From Caprella mutica (lineage: Eukaryota > Arthropoda > Malacostraca > Amphipoda > Caprellidae), in the NCBI GenBank assembly GCA_947561585.1, contig CANNZV010001149.1, forward strand, positions 146,821-210,820: DNA of 64,000 nucleotides. The letters are read 5' to 3'. This document shows, piece after piece, positions 12,101 to 25,141 of this stretch. The notes below the pieces were generated by a model that saw nothing but the letters and a program-made list of their open reading frames with translations, did no database searches and was not told the DNA's origin. The position numbers were made by a program, and so were the translations under genes. Each line of letters opens with the position of its first letter. The stretch's first letter is position 1.

Positions 12101-12459
12101 GGTATGCTACGCCTTGATACAAATTTTAAACTCTTCTGCGCATAAAGAAATACGCACATACGAACGCACAGATGTGACCCTGCAATATTAGATTGCATAC
12201 TTTATATACAATACAGCAAGGTTTATACACACTATAGTTTATGAACCTTGCTATTCAGCGGATTAAACAATTTTTAAGTGGTATCTGTACACTGCATTAA
12301 CAACCGTGGGCAAATTCTTCTATACAAATAACTATTCAACCCGCTGTACAGTATATAGAGTATGTAAAGTAATATTGCAGGGTCACTTCTGTGCGTTCCT
12401 ATGTTTGTATTTGTTTATGCGCAGAAGAGTCTTAAATTCGTATCAAGGCATTTAGCATA
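12101..12459. mobile_element. Foldback MITE interrupted by the hAT element
   Basis: Long inverted arms run from TATGCTACGCCTTGATAC at the left edge to GTATCAAGGCATTTAGCATA at the right. The arms also share CTCTTCTGCGCATAAA, GAACGCACAGA and GTGACCCTGCAATATTA, about 130-150 bp each with scattered changes. The left terminus overlaps the GGTATGCT duplicated by the hAT, so the hAT inserted at the very end of this MITE. The flanks are consistent with a TA duplication. Confidence 0.8.
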
Positions 12460-12930
12460 TCTCTTTAGTTTATATATCTTGAGAATAATCAAGGCAATGC
12501 TAAAATTAGCCAATTTAGTCAAATGAAAAGAAGTTAAGCTTTCGATTCAAAAAATTTCAAATAACATACCTTGTTTCTATGTAAATATAATTAACCCGGG
12601 CCACCGAAGCGTCTTTCACAACAAAACTGTAATCATCTTGATATGAACCTGCGCAATACTCTACCTTGTAGTTAATATACCTTGTGTGTGATAATGTGTC
12701 CCAGTACTCGATAAATTAAGGTAATACTGCATTACTTTCACCTTTTCCAGCAGAAGGTCAGTACGTCATTTCTACTTCAGACAGTAGTTCCTTACACAGT
12801 GGATTTATGTTTTGCTAAAGTCAATATTGACATAACAAGAGTCAATATTTAGCCTCTAAGAAAGGGAGATGAATGCAGCTACGGAGTCACTTATTTACTG
12901 CCGATATGATTGAAAAGTCTCATTATACCG
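12460..12930. other. Intergenic DNA, nothing recognised
   Basis: No feature supported. Confidence 0.5.
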
Positions 12931-12936
12931 ATAGAG

Positions 12937-13173
12937 CAGTGGTTGTCAATGTAGGATTCTCGCACACCCCTTGCTTTTCTTAGGCACCTCATGAGCAATG
13001 TACTGCATTGAAATAGATTGAAAAACTACTATTATATTATGCAGTGGGAATTAGAAATGAAAAATTAAGGAAAATCAATGTTTTGATGATATTAACAGCA
13101 ATAACTGAACTAATATGGAACATATAGAACAGCAATGCCAGGCATCCCCTATACCTCACTTTAAGAACCTCTG
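12937..13173. mobile_element. Small degenerate hAT MITE
   Basis: It begins CAGTGGTTGTCAA and ends TTAAGAACCTCTG, an imperfect inverted pair typical of hAT ends. The flanks CGATAGAG and CGATTGAT agree at 6 of 8 bases, consistent with a decayed 8-bp duplication. The interior has CACCCCTTGCTTTTCTTAGGC, a word partly shared with 51670-51690. Confidence 0.55.
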
Positions 13174-16100
13174 CGATTGATGAAAAGGTTATTTGAACTT
13201 CATTAAAATATGAATAATATATTTTGAAATATATAAATAATCGTTGAATTCTCCTGATTTTTTAATGAAAATAATAACACTTTTCAATGATTTTCATTTG
13301 TAATGATTTATTGTTTCAAATTACAATGTCTGTACCTTGTTAGATGACCTTAAAATGACATTATAATTAGGTCATTAAATGACAAACTTACATTTAAGAG
13401 TTATGTAATTCGTTCATGAACTTAAAATGGAAAAAAATTATATTTTTCAACTTAACTTATTTACTTGCGTGTACAAGATTCAAAATGTTTGCCATAGGAA
13501 CAATTTATAAATGTAAATATGTAATGTGGACACTGCAGTCTCCGACTTTTAGTTATTTGTTCATGGAGACTATTGGACTTTAAAGAATATAAATGCAATA
13601 ACATATAGATCTGTTCCAGCATATTACTCATCAATTGTATAAGCCTTAATATTTTCAACTGCCTATACTAATTCTTCACTTCGCGTTGCTATATTAAAAT
13701 TCAGAAAATGACAGATATATCACTCTGCCATTGAAAATAAAAGAATTATATCCCTTATATGGAAGATATTTAGAACAGTGGACTATTTTGACCATGGAAT
13801 GACCTTTTTCTGAAGTGACCATCAATGTGATGATTTACATTTCAAAAAGAAACTTCAACTAATTGTAATGCTAGGAGATATTTTAAAATTAGTCTGAGTG
13901 TACGATAACAAATTGGTAAGATTGGAAAATAATAATAAAAAATAAAATAAAAAACTTCGATTTAGTGTCTTTTTATTCTCTTTTATAACACCTATCAAAC
14001 TTATTGACAGTCATATAGAATCTCTGTGTTGATTTTTATGAAAAATTAACAACTCAGTAAATTAATTGTTTAATTTTTAGAGCTCAAAGAAAAGTGAAAA
14101 ACTCTATTCAATTTTTATTACAAATTATAGATATTTAAAAAAAAAGTCAGTAATGTCAGTTGTGTAAATTATTCTTTTGCCCAAATTCCAATAATTTCTG
14201 ACATCAGGACTTAGTTCCACACGCCTCTGCCTGTAGTAACGCACATCAAAAACTATTCTGAAAAATGATCGGTGCTTAAAATATGGTTAGATATTGTAAA
14301 TTATACTAATTTGCACCTTCGAAAATTCTTTATTATATTGTATTATATACTTATATTACTATAATCAAACATAAATATTTATGAGGTATAACTTATAATT
14401 ATGATAAGTACGGATATCATTCTTTTATTTTATCTATTTTATTACATCAGTTTTGTTTAAAAAGACAATATTATTCCATTTCTTTTATCCTGTATTATTT
14501 TCCAATTATTTTAATTTGAACTTTAAATCAAAAACTTTGATTCACTATCAATTTCTGGAAGCTTTTCTCCACTATTTTATATTTCCCATTTTCGTTAATA
14601 TTTGGAACATAAGAATTATAGCTAAATTATTGTCTGGTCTCGTTGTCTAGTGGGTCTATTGTGGGAATATTTTTTAACGCTTTTTTTCATTGTGAAAACA
14701 GAAATAGCTTCCATTTCATACAATTGCTATCTATATTAATAGCATTAATCACCTTTCGCACCAAGGTTCGTAGAAGTTCGAAGCATTACATTGCTACAAC
14801 AGGGCATAGTAAATAAAGGTATTTACTATGCTATGGGTACCCGCTAGAAATGTTTACCGGGTGTACTCTAGTAGTCGCGTTCACAAGTTCACAACAGCTG
14901 AAATGCTCAGTGTTGAGATGAATCTGATAAGGTGAGGTGCCTAAGACGTTAGTCCGACACAAACGTTAACTTAACTACTTTGCTGAAGTGTTTTGGTGAT
15001 AAGAGACTGCAGCTGAAGGAGATAACTGCTTCATGTACGGAGATGATGTTGGTGGTGAATGCTTGGTGCACAAAAATTCTTTATCTCTGAGGACAATACC
15101 GAACATATTTTGAGAATTTTAATGACTTCATTAATTTTCTCCCCAGTGCTTACATAAGTATTTTATTTCCGTTGGCCAATTTCTGATAAGCATACTGGGT
15201 ATAATAAGTTGCGCAGTGATTTTTGATCTAGGGGTGATTTATTTTTATTTTGTGCGCAATCGCTGGGGGCATGTTTTGCCAGTGGTTGGTAGTGTTAAGA
15301 CAAAGCGTGTTCTGGTAACATGTGTTGTTGCTACACGGGTCATGGCACTGTCACATGTCCGTGCAATGGCTACTTTTTACCTGACCAGAATCATAAGTCT
15401 CTCTGAGACTAACATCTTACATCATTTAGCGACCATAGTTATTAAATTACTAACACATTTTTATTTTTTCGAAAATAGATATTGATAACTTTTTGCTGTA
15501 CTTTTTATGATGTGAATGTACATCATACCAGTGATTTTTATGTGGTCCTTCATTACTCATTTACTCTTTTTACTGCATTGAAATAGTGTCTAAATTACTG
15601 CCGGTTTTATTGAAAAATAATTTTAATAAATAACTGTTAATGCTTCACTAGTCTATTAATATGGTAATCTCCATTCAATGCTTTTCTCTAGAAATTAAAT
15701 TTAGTATTTGATCATAGCTGTTAAATAATTAGCAGTTATCTATTTCTAATTTTCCCTATCTAATTAGGTCTAACAGACTAAAAAGTAAAAATAATAACTT
15801 AAATAACACTCTTTACTGAAGATGATTTATTTAAAGTGTCGTGCTTTTCTTACTTCTCTGTAATATTTTCAGCTAATATTGCACATTGAACAGTTAATGG
15901 TTAATATTAATTACTTTTTAAGGATATCTATCGAGATGTTTTTGTTTTTATTTAAAAAAAAAAAGAATAATTTAAAATTATGGATCTATTTATAGGAAGT
16001 AAGTCTAGGGTGACAATATATCTTGATTAACTACCATATATTAACGTTATAGCGAAAGTACTTCTGACAAGTTTTTAGTGATGACTTTATTGAAATATGT

Positions 16101-16302
16101 AATTAATAAGTTTTTGTATTTCAGAGACAATTTCGGTGAAGGTACCTAACCCCTTTCTAGGATGTAGTCAATCATTTTATTTCATGAAGTCACTTGTAAC
16201 AGATCTATCGTAATTATAAACTATATAATTGTAAACATTCGTAAATACTTATTTATTTATTCATTTCGAATGGAATAATGTTGATAACAAGAAAAAATAA
16301 TC
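13174..16302. other. AT-rich intergenic DNA
   Basis: Short open frames here (for example 14453-14650 and 15216-15485) lack codon or motif support. A perfect 12-bp-arm hairpin lies at 14804-14831. Untranslated upstream exons of the downstream channel gene could be hidden here, but I cannot identify any. Confidence 0.45.
14804..14831. other. Perfect hairpin
   Basis: GCATAGTAAATA is followed after four bases by TATTTACTATGC. The role is unknown. It could be a MITE centre. Confidence 0.6.
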
Positions 16303-17926
16303 AATGGGTAAGCAGACTGACTGTGTAGGTCTCTTATCCATGGGTAAGCAGACTGACTGTGTAGGTCTCTTATCCATGGGTAAGCAGACTGACTGTGTAG
16401 GTCTCTTATCCATGGGTAAGCAGACTGACTGTGTAGGTCTCTTATCCATGGGTAAGCAGACTGACTGTGTAGGTCTCTTATCCATGGGTAAGCAGACTGA
16501 CTGTGTAGGTCTCTTATCCATGGGTAAGCAGACTGACTGTGTAGGTCTCTTATCCATGGGTAAGCAGACTGACTGTGTAGGTCTCTTATCCATGGGTAAG
16601 CAGACTGACTGTGTAGGTCTCTTATCCATGGGTAAGCAGACTGACTGTGTAGGTCTCTTATCCATGGGTAAGCAGACTGACTGTGTAGGTCTCTTATCCA
16701 TGGGTAAGCAGACTGACTGTGTAGGTCTCTTATCCATGGGTAAGCAGACTGACTGTGTAGGTCTCTTATCCATGGGTAAGCAGACTGACTGTGTAGGTCT
16801 CTTATCCATGGGTAAGCAGACTGACTGTGTAGGTCTCTTATCCATGGGTAAGCAGACTGACTGTGTAGTTCTCTTATCCATGGGTAAGCAGACTGACTGT
16901 GTAGGTCTCTTATCCATGGGTAAGCAGACTGACTGTGTAGGTCTCTTATCCATGGGTAAGCAGACTGACTGTGTAGGTCTCTTATCCATGGGTAAGCAGA
17001 CTGACTGTGTAGGTCTCTTATCCATGGGTAAGCAGACTGACTGTGTAGGTCTCTTATCCATGGGTAAGCAGACTGACTGTGTAGGTCTCTTATCCATGGG
17101 TAAGCAGACTGACTGTGTAGTTCTCTTATCCATGGGTAAGCAGACTGACTGTGTAGGTCTCTTATCCATGGGTAAGCAGACTGACTGTGTAGGTCTCTTA
17201 TCTATGGGTAAGCAGACTGACTGTGTAGGTCTCTTATCCATGGGTAAGCAGACTGACTATGTAGGTCTCTTATCCATGGGTAAGCAGACTGACTGTGTAG
17301 GTCTCTTATCCATGGGTAAGCAGACTGACTGTGTAGGTCTCTTATCTATGGGTAAGCAGACTGACTGTGTAGGTCTCTTATCTATGGGTAAGCAGACTGA
17401 CTGTGTAGGTCTCTTATCTATGGGTAAGCAGACTGACTGTGTAGGTCTCTTATCTATGGGTAAGCAGACTGACTGTGTAGGTCTCTTATCCATGGGTAAG
17501 CAGACTGACTGTGTAGGTCTCTTATCCATGGGTAAGCAGACTGACTGTGTAGGTCTCTTATCCATGGGTAAGCAGACTGACTGTGTAGGTCTCTTATCCA
17601 TGGGTAAGCAGACTGACTGTGTAGGTCTCTTATCCATGGGTAAGCAGACTGACTGTGTAGGTCTCTTATCCATGGGTAAGCAGACTGACTGTGTAGGTCT
17701 CTTATCCATGGGTAAGCAGACTGACTGTGTAGGTCTCTTATCCATGGGTAAGCACACTGACTGTGTAGGTCTCTTATCCATGGGTAAGCAGACTGACTGT
17801 GTAGGTCTCTTATCCATGGGTAAGCAGACTGACTGTGTAGGTCTCTTATCCATGGGTAAGCAGACTGACTGTGTAGGTCTCTTATCCATGTGTAAGCAGA
17901 CTGACTGTGTAGGTTTCTTATCCATG
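16303..17926. repeat. 36-bp minisatellite, about 45 copies
   Basis: Highly homogeneous head-to-tail units starting ATGGGTAAGCAGACTGACTG and ending GTAGGTCTCTTATCC. Because 36 is a multiple of three, long artificial open frames run through it on both strands. Variants are shared between distant units: GTAGTTCTC occurs at about 16866 and 17118, exactly seven units apart, and a TCTATGGG block lies at 17342-17460. This suggests recent block duplication. On the plus strand each unit carries GGGTAAGC, a good match to a 5' splice site. Confidence 0.97.
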
Positions 17927-19055
17927 GTTGTCTATTCTTGCCATCCATGCGCTGGGTCGACACTGTTACCTGTGATAGCAGAGTAGTCCACTTAAAGTAT
18001 GGAGCGTACTTTCACTGTCCCCTCTTCTACGAGGCCTTCTTCTTATCATGTTTCTTTGGATCACCTCGTAGTTGATAGGGAAAAACTTTAAACACCGAAA
18101 ATAATTATCATTATCTGGTTGAATAATGTTCATTAAATCCATTAGGAAAATTACTTTAATTTTTAACTGCCTTTCGATTTGATAAGAAAAGGTTGAGAAA
18201 AATAATTTGTTCAGATTTATTAGGTAATTGTCAGTATTATGAATCAGTTCGAAGTATATTATTCTAACATCTCTACTTTTGCTACCACTTTCTCTGATAT
18301 CCTTTTGCTGCTTCTTTTGAATATTAATCCATTGTATTTTACGTGCTTGCACTGACTTCAGTTTAGCTGTCATTCCATATGTAGACGGGGCGTCATCCCC
18401 ATGCCCCAATATACCCTATGTAATTTGCCTATCCTTATTAGATATAATCACTTGCTTTCTTCATTCATGGTCTGCAGGAGTATCTTCACTCCAATATTTA
18501 TTTTTTTACGGTACATATTGAACAGTTGTACTATAAAATAAGTTGTCAAACCACATTTCTCTTCAAACTAATCATGTATGATGAACAAATTTGTCTAATA
18601 AATGTATTAGTTATTGCTAAGGAAAGCATTATTTTAATTAATATTCTGTATGGTTATAAGCAAGCAATATAATTTAGTGCATAATTGGGCAAGTCAGTTG
18701 ATACATCTACACTTAAGTCTTCACTATTCATTGCAAACTTACTACTATAGCATAGATTGACTCGAAGTTTAGGGCACTAGTCTTGCTATGTATATGATCC
18801 TCTGATATAATTATATAAAAACTAGTTACAGAGATATTGCTTGTATTCAGTTGGTGAAAACTCTAAACAAACTTCCAATTTTGATCTCAATATTTAAATT
18901 TTCTCTTGCACCAACAAAACAATATGAAGATAAGCAAAGATTCGGTCGGTAGGCTCCATTACCATCTTGCTTGCTTGAGTCGCGTCTCTTTAGTTACATA
19001 AGTACTTTGTTGTGAGGAAGTATATTTTCAGTATTTATAAGTACTGTCACTGAAT
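17927..19055. other. AT-rich DNA, no gene supported
   Basis: A minus-strand open frame of 147 codons at 17966-18409 begins in unique sequence but has no recognisable domain and I do not call it a gene. Confidence 0.4.
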
Positions 19056-19140
19056 TGTTACTCTTACTGTTTACGAAACCACTTTCCTGTTTGACTTCAT
19101 CAAAGTCCCTTGTATTTAATGTCCTTTTACGTCTTAAAAT
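19056..19140 (+). repeat. Fragment of an unnamed interspersed repeat
   Basis: CCACTTTCCTGTTTGACTTC, then CAAAGTCCCTTGTATTTAAT and GTCCTTTTACGTC match the fuller copy at 37095-37440 inside the channel gene. Confidence 0.6.
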
Positions 19141-19785
19141 ATTCCCTACCGGAGCGGATGTCAACGTCTAATTATGATAAATAATAAGACTTACTCTGTC
19201 AATACAGCTTTAAAATTCCTTTTTTCTCATTTTTGTTCATTTTGATAACGAAAGTATCGTATGTAGCCATTAAAAGAATATTATAAATTAGAATAACATT
19301 GCAGTTGGTTATCTAATCTACACTGTGCGCATCATCTAAATTCTAAGCTATCAACATCAGCTAGATTTAGTTGCTAGTTCTAGTTCTCAGAATAAGGTTA
19401 TTTCCAGGTAAATCATTAAGTTAACCGGTTTAGAGCATTTCCTTATTTCTATTCTTAGTCTAATGTTGAAACAAAGACCATTGCAAATTAACAAGGTACT
19501 GTACTGTAGAGTATTTGAGGTGATAAAGTTTAGCTCCAGAAAGTAGTGCTGTGAACTCCATTTTAAAGGAAATTATTCCTCACTGATTCATTCACTGGGA
19601 GGTAAATAGTGAGAATACACTACCCTTTTCAAGGCAAATTAGGAGGCAGCTGTACCTGCATAGTGCAAAGACTTTACCTATGCAGGTAAAGGTCATAGTA
19701 CTCTCTTAACCACAAGGGAGTGTCTAGATAGTAAGTATATGGACTAACAGATAACCAATATACATACCTACTAGAGTCACACAAG

Positions 19786-20010
19786 TAAATTGCGGCACTG
19801 TTAACTACTAGCAACTTTTCTCAAGAAAGATTCTAAATTATCCTGAACTGAGTTTATTTTAAAAGTTTTCATATCAAAAGAAACTCTTTAGGTACACGTT
19901 ATGATTTGCTAATTTTATGATTGCTTTAAAGCTGTGATTTCTTATTAGTGCTTCTGTGGTTAGAGGCCGAAGTTACTTAGTGTGCCGCAATTTACCTGCT
20001 TCACCCTAAC
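19786..20010. repeat. Inverted-repeat pair
   Basis: CACAAGTAAATTGCGGCAC near 19790 is mirrored by GTGCCGCAATTTACCTGC near 19981. About 190 bp separates them. Probably a short MITE, with boundaries uncertain. Confidence 0.5.
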
Positions 20011-20847
20011 TGCAATGAATGGTTATTTCGCAAAGTTGCAGAGAGTTCTGATCGGGATTTATTTGTAATCGGGTTATCATAAATTGACTGTGATCTTGTA
20101 ACTCGCATAACTCAAATATTCAACCAAATTGCCTTCAATTTGGCGGGATGGTTTGTAGATATACAGTAACCATTTGGTTATATTTTAGGATAGATCAGGT
20201 CGAAGGTCAAGGTCGCGAAAAGGTCAAAATGAAGAGAAAAATGCTATATAGCGGCTGCTAAGGTATGCGCTCTACGAGTGTCCGTCCTAGTTTATGAAGT
20301 TATGATTTATTTCTGAACCTCATTGTTAATGATTTAGTAATAGCTTAATTGTAATTAGAGTTGCTAGACTGTATATTGTTCAGGTCATTTAATTTCTTTT
20401 GATAAGTATCTATAACTGCTTCGTCATCAGAAATTGTTTTAGCTGTCTACCACCCTGACAATTGTTGTGATAGATTAATGTAAAAACAACCAAGTAAGTC
20501 CATAAGCTTATGATACTAAAATTTAAGGTACAGAGTAAATTTAAATGAATGTCATATATAGACAGTATAGTCTTCACACAAGATATTTATCATGATTTTA
20601 AAACTTTAATAACAAATTTAAGTTGTGGTTATACTTGATCTGTATGCAAGTATATTAAGTTATTCACCTAGATACCTTATAGTCGAAACTATAAATTAAT
20701 GGACGTGTATAACTTGTCCTCTCGCAGCAATTTTTTATTTTAATTTATGCGGCTAGTGTACCTCGTCCTTTAGTTGCAAACCCCCAAGAAATTTAATAGC
20801 ATTCTTTTGATTCTATATGCTCTTACAGATCTTTATAACTTTCATTG

Positions 20848-21089
20848 AACAGTTGCTAATTTCAGTCAACAGTTGCTAATTACAGTCAACAGTTGCTAAT
20901 TACAGTCAACAGTTGCTAATTACAGTCAACAGTAGCTAATTTCAGTCAACAGTTGCTAATTTCAGTCAACAGTTGCTAATTTCAGTCAACAGTTGCTAAT
21001 TTCAGTCAACAGTTGCTAATTTCAGTCAACAGTTGCTAATTTCAGTCAACAGTTGCTAATTTCAGTCAACAGTTGCTAATTTCAGTCAA
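20848..21089. repeat. 20-bp minisatellite, 12 copies
   Basis: Unit AACAGTTGCTAATTTCAGTC with a few TTTCAG/TTACAG and TTGC/TAGC variants. On the plus strand each unit holds GCTAAT (branch-point-like) followed by TTTCAG (3' splice-site-like). Confidence 0.95.
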
Positions 21090-21499
21090 GAGAAATAATG
21101 TACGCAATTTGTTTTAAATTGTCAGCTAGGTAGGTATCTAGTGAATCAATATTAAAAATATTCTGATAAAAATGAGAAACTTCAAATAAATAAGTTTAAT
21201 CAAATAATAGTACCTAATTCATCCCCATGACTGGACCTGCATTCAGGACTAGATTGGATACGTGAGCATAAAGTAACAACACCTCAATTTAATATCAAAT
21301 GTCATGGCAAGTGAATACTCTTAACTCTATTTCTGTACAAACTTAAAGTACCTTTGATACGTATCTTTATGGTACTTTAGTACATTTCTAAGTGATATTC
21401 TATAGAACATGGATGATAGCAGCTATAAATAACATTGTGGACAATGCAGAGGTTTACTCAGTTTGGTTTTTTATTGAAAACCTGAACATGCCCAAACAT

Positions 21500-21790
21500 G
21501 AAAGATAATTTGACTCCCTCAGCGGTTCTATCCTGAAGCTGTCTGTGGTAATGGAAAATGAGGCCCGAATGTTGTAATTATCAGTATGGATTTTCTATTT
21601 TTATTACTTTGTTTATTTTTTTACCGCTATCTGCAGTTTTAAGAGATAGCGCTAGGGTTATGCTTTTCAACTAAGAGGTCTTAGATTTTGTTTTATATGG
21701 ACGGGTAGTCTTCATTTACTATCACCTCTTCATTTTCCACTCCATTGGTGAGTGCAACCAATGGTGCTTGTGTTCCTTGTCTCTTTTACG
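21500..21790 (+). repeat. Copy of the unnamed interspersed repeat
   Basis: It shares TTCTATCCTGAAGCTGTCTG, GCGCTAGGGTTATG, AGGTCTTA and TTTACTATCACCTCTTCATT with the copies at 23815, 37095 and 39106. It is in the same orientation as all other copies in the window. Confidence 0.65.
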
Positions 21791-21933
21791 GAGTAGTTTT
21801 TCTTTTTTACCTATTATTTTCCTTTCAAATTTAGCTAAGACGCCGAGTGGTTAAAACAAACTTTAAGCCCTCCTAATTATGATTGATCGTAATATTTGTT
21901 AATTTATTCTATTAAATATCAGAAGATAATAAG

Positions 21934-22600
21934 TATCTTTCCCATTTGACGACCCCACCAGTTTTAATTTATTTTTTTTATAAGTATTTTTGTCCATAGA
22001 ATCCAAAAATCAAAACAGTTTTTCGTAGAAACTGATACTTTTTGAGATACGAGGGTTTAAAGTTATTTATTTCCTATGTATTACTGAAGGATTAAGAACT
22101 TTGAAAAAACTCGTTTTTTCATTGAAATTACTTAAACAATATAGATTTTTTACATGAAACAGTAATGTAGTTTGTTGTATCGGCTAGTTTATTGTACTGC
22201 ACGAAATACATATATCGAATATATTTTCAGTTTCCGTGATATTTTCAATTTATTACTTCAATGCTGATATATGTGTAATGGGGGGCGTTCCACCCCCACA
22301 CCCCCCTGCCAGGTCATTAAACAATCATGTAGTGTGCAGTACAACAAACTAGCGGATACAACAAACTACATTACGGCTATCTTTGACCAAAAATGGCCAA
22401 AAAGCGTGAAAACACGAGTTTTTTTCAAAGTTCCTAATCCTTCAGTAATACATAAGAAATAAATAACTTTAAACCCTCAAATCTCAAAAACTATCAGTTT
22501 CTACAAAAAACTGTTTTGATTTTCGGATTCTATGGACAAAAATACACTTAAAAATTAATTCAAATTAAATTTGGTGGGGGTCGTCAAATGGGAAAGATCC
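21934..22600. mobile_element. Mutator-like MITE with 9-bp TSD and long TIRs
   Basis: The left end (T)ATCTTTCCCATTTGACGACC and right end GGTCGTCAAATGGGAAAGAT open inverted arms of roughly 220 bp. The arms share CCATAGAATCC, ACAGTTTT, GATACTTTTTGAGAT-type and TATGTATTACTGAAGGATTA-type words. Identical 9-bp flanks GATAATAAG lie at 21925-21933 and 22601-22609. Long arms with a 9-bp duplication point to the Mutator superfamily. The unpaired centre carries GGGGGCGTTCCACCCCC and TACAACAAACTA words that reappear near 45565. Confidence 0.85.
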
Positions 22601-23814
22601 GATAATAAGAAAAGAGAGCAAAATGAGTTTATTTCCGAATAAAAAATGGATTAAAATTTTGAGGAAGGGAAGCTATTGAATTATATTGTAAATTAAAACT
22701 AAATTTGTCTTAACTTTAATTTCTTGCATAATAATATTTGAATGGTGAGAATATTTGCACGTAATTTTTTAAAATCTTTTCCTAGCCCCACGCAGTGAGG
22801 TTATATCTACATCACCATGTGTGTGATTGTCATATCAAGTATCTATGAATAACATTCTCGAGCGTTGGTATCACTTGCGATTATACGTAACAATTAAACC
22901 ATTAATTATTAGATCCATGGCACTGTGCCATAGAAATGATAGTCTGCTGTTTATTAAGAATAAGAGATAAAAATAAACATAATAAATCTTTGTTGATTTG
23001 TCTTAGCGTCGCCTGACTAAATATTTGATGTGAACAATGGTTGCATTTCATATTGATACCAATTTTGCGAAGGTGATTTGCTGTTGTTTAATCCTTGCAT
23101 ACTTGTCGAAACCTTAGACTTAAAATACAGTCTTATATGACTATTACATATAAAAGTATTGTTGCTCCCTTTGCAAATGTAGTCGTTCAATAATGACTTG
23201 CTGTAATTGTTATAAAATGGAACAAAGACTAAAATAGAATATGAAAAATATAAATTTGTTTAACTGAGAAATACTAATCTAATTTTCTTTATCTTTACTG
23301 TTACTGACTATAAATTACACCCTTTAATTCCAACCAGTTAGAACTATGAATATTGCAACACTACAATAAAAGATAAAAAATAACCACTATAGTTGTTTCT
23401 GTTGGATATAATTAGTAGCGTATTGTATGATTTAGTCCACAGTAACAGGTGCATGTGTCTCACCAATCAAGTGATAAGGCTCAGTTCTTTCTTGGCTGCC
23501 TCTTGCCTCCTATACAACGGATAAACTCTCTTGCTACCAAACATTACTGTCTTCTGTTATTAAATTTATCTGCAGAAGTGGTCAGGGGAAGTGATTTATC
23601 AGGAGTTACACCGAGAATATCCTCTTCAGTTTAATTGTTTCGCTGCAATTAATAATGTAGTGTTTCCTTTGACAACATCATATCAATGGATATTTTGTTT
23701 CTTCTCAGTCAGATGGATACCTAATTGATAAATAATAATCTCTGTCACAGTTATCTACATGTTCATTTAAAATAAAGTTCAGTGAATACATTGCAAATAA
23801 ATATCTAGGTAGGT
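22601..23814. other. AT-rich intergenic DNA
   Basis: No gene supported. Confidence 0.5.
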
Positions 23815-24250
23815 ACTAAAGTAGTGCTAGGGTTATACTCTCATCAACGAGGTCTTATAATTTTGATAGTGAGGCTCGTAGGCTTCACTTGCTATCACCT
23901 CTTCATTTTCCTCACAGGTGGCTTATGTTTCTTTGAGTCACATTCTTTAGTTAGCAATAATATTCATATTCACAAATTAGCTTTTTGCATCCACTATCAT
24001 TGTAACGGCCTATTGGTATGTTACTTTGTTCATCGAGCCACTTTTCTTTCCGTCTGCTTCTTTGAATTCATTGTATCATTTGTATGTAATTTCCTTTTGA
24101 CGTTAGTCATGGGACCTTTAATTTCAAAGCTGTGTTTAACTCCTTATTAAATTAATGAACATAGTTACTGATTGGTGATGCATAATAGCTCTGCTCATTG
24201 GCAACTCCTTTTAGTCTGCTTCTTGAAAGTCCATTGTATTAGCAATGTTC
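23815..24250 (+). repeat. Copy of the unnamed interspersed repeat
   Basis: GTGCTAGGGTTATACTC, GGCTTCACTTGCTATCACC, TCTTCATTTTCC, GAGCCACTTTTCTTTCCGTC and TAATTTCCTTTTGACG align with the copy at 37095-37440. A second, shorter tail (GTCTGCTTCTTGAAAGTCC) follows to about 24250. Confidence 0.65.
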
Positions 24251-25141
24251 TTACATAGTCAGGAATACTAAATTATTATTTCCAGTGATTCACTATTCTT
24301 CTTGTCCTTTTTTTTACGGAGTCTTGTGACGTGAAGATAAAGAGTGAAAGATTACCAGCTCATGACTGACGCCTACTTCTTATTGTTTGTAACTGAAACG
24401 CTAATAATTAAGTATAAAAGATGATAATTCACTCATGCACGGTAATGCAAAATTTACCCTTACTGGGTAACAGGGTGCAGTTTAAATGATTATAATTGAT
24501 AATTAAAAATATCACTATCTAAAATAAGGAGAATGTTAGTACATTGAATAATTTGTACATAAAGTAACATAATAGTTTAGATCATAAATTATCAGTTACT
24601 AAGTGTACTGCACGGTAGCTACCAAGAGAGGCTCTCACAGTTCAAAATGTTTCAAAACATAGTGCTTGCAGTGATGTGTAGCGTGGCAGCTACATAACAA
24701 TTACTCAACTCAAAGGTAAATTGTGATACATGTGTTCTGTATAAAGACTTAATTAGAACACGTATTCATTATTTAACAAAATAAAGGTAGAATTAGAAAT
24801 ATAACTAAACAAACTGAATATTCTAGAATTTTATAATTCATAGGAAAGTGAAAAGTTAGATTTATTTCTTTTAATTGATTTAACGTTTTTAGCAACTCAT
24901 TTTAATAGTTCTTTGAATTTATACTTGGATTTTTTCTCAATTTATCATTTAAATGCTAAATTAGGGTGGATATTAAATTGAGTTAATTATTCGATATGTT
25001 TAAGATGATAACTTAAAATACCAATTTACAGGTGAATTTAATTTAAGTTTTACATTATTTTATTTTGGCTCTATAAGAGTTTGAATGTTGCTTCTAAATT
25101 CCAAACTGTTATATTTTGAACAAATCATCTAAAGCCCTAAG
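24251..25141. other. Region upstream of the chloride channel start codon
   Basis: AT-rich. It presumably holds the 5' UTR and promoter, but I see no TATA box or clear initiator. An in-frame TAA lies 12 bases before the start codon (25130-25132), so the coding frame cannot extend upstream without splicing. Confidence 0.4.

Noticed and set aside
15216..15485. 89-codon plus-strand frame
   Set aside because: No recognisable motif, AT-rich surroundings, and length expected by chance in 64 kb.
16261..17986. Long open frames on both strands across the 36-bp repeats
   Set aside because: They are a by-product of a 36-bp period with no stop in the unit. The predicted protein is a pure 12-residue repeat with no flanking gene structure.
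17966..18409. 147-codon minus-strand frame beside the 36-bp array
   Set aside because: No domain, unremarkable composition and no supporting context. Kept only as a note.
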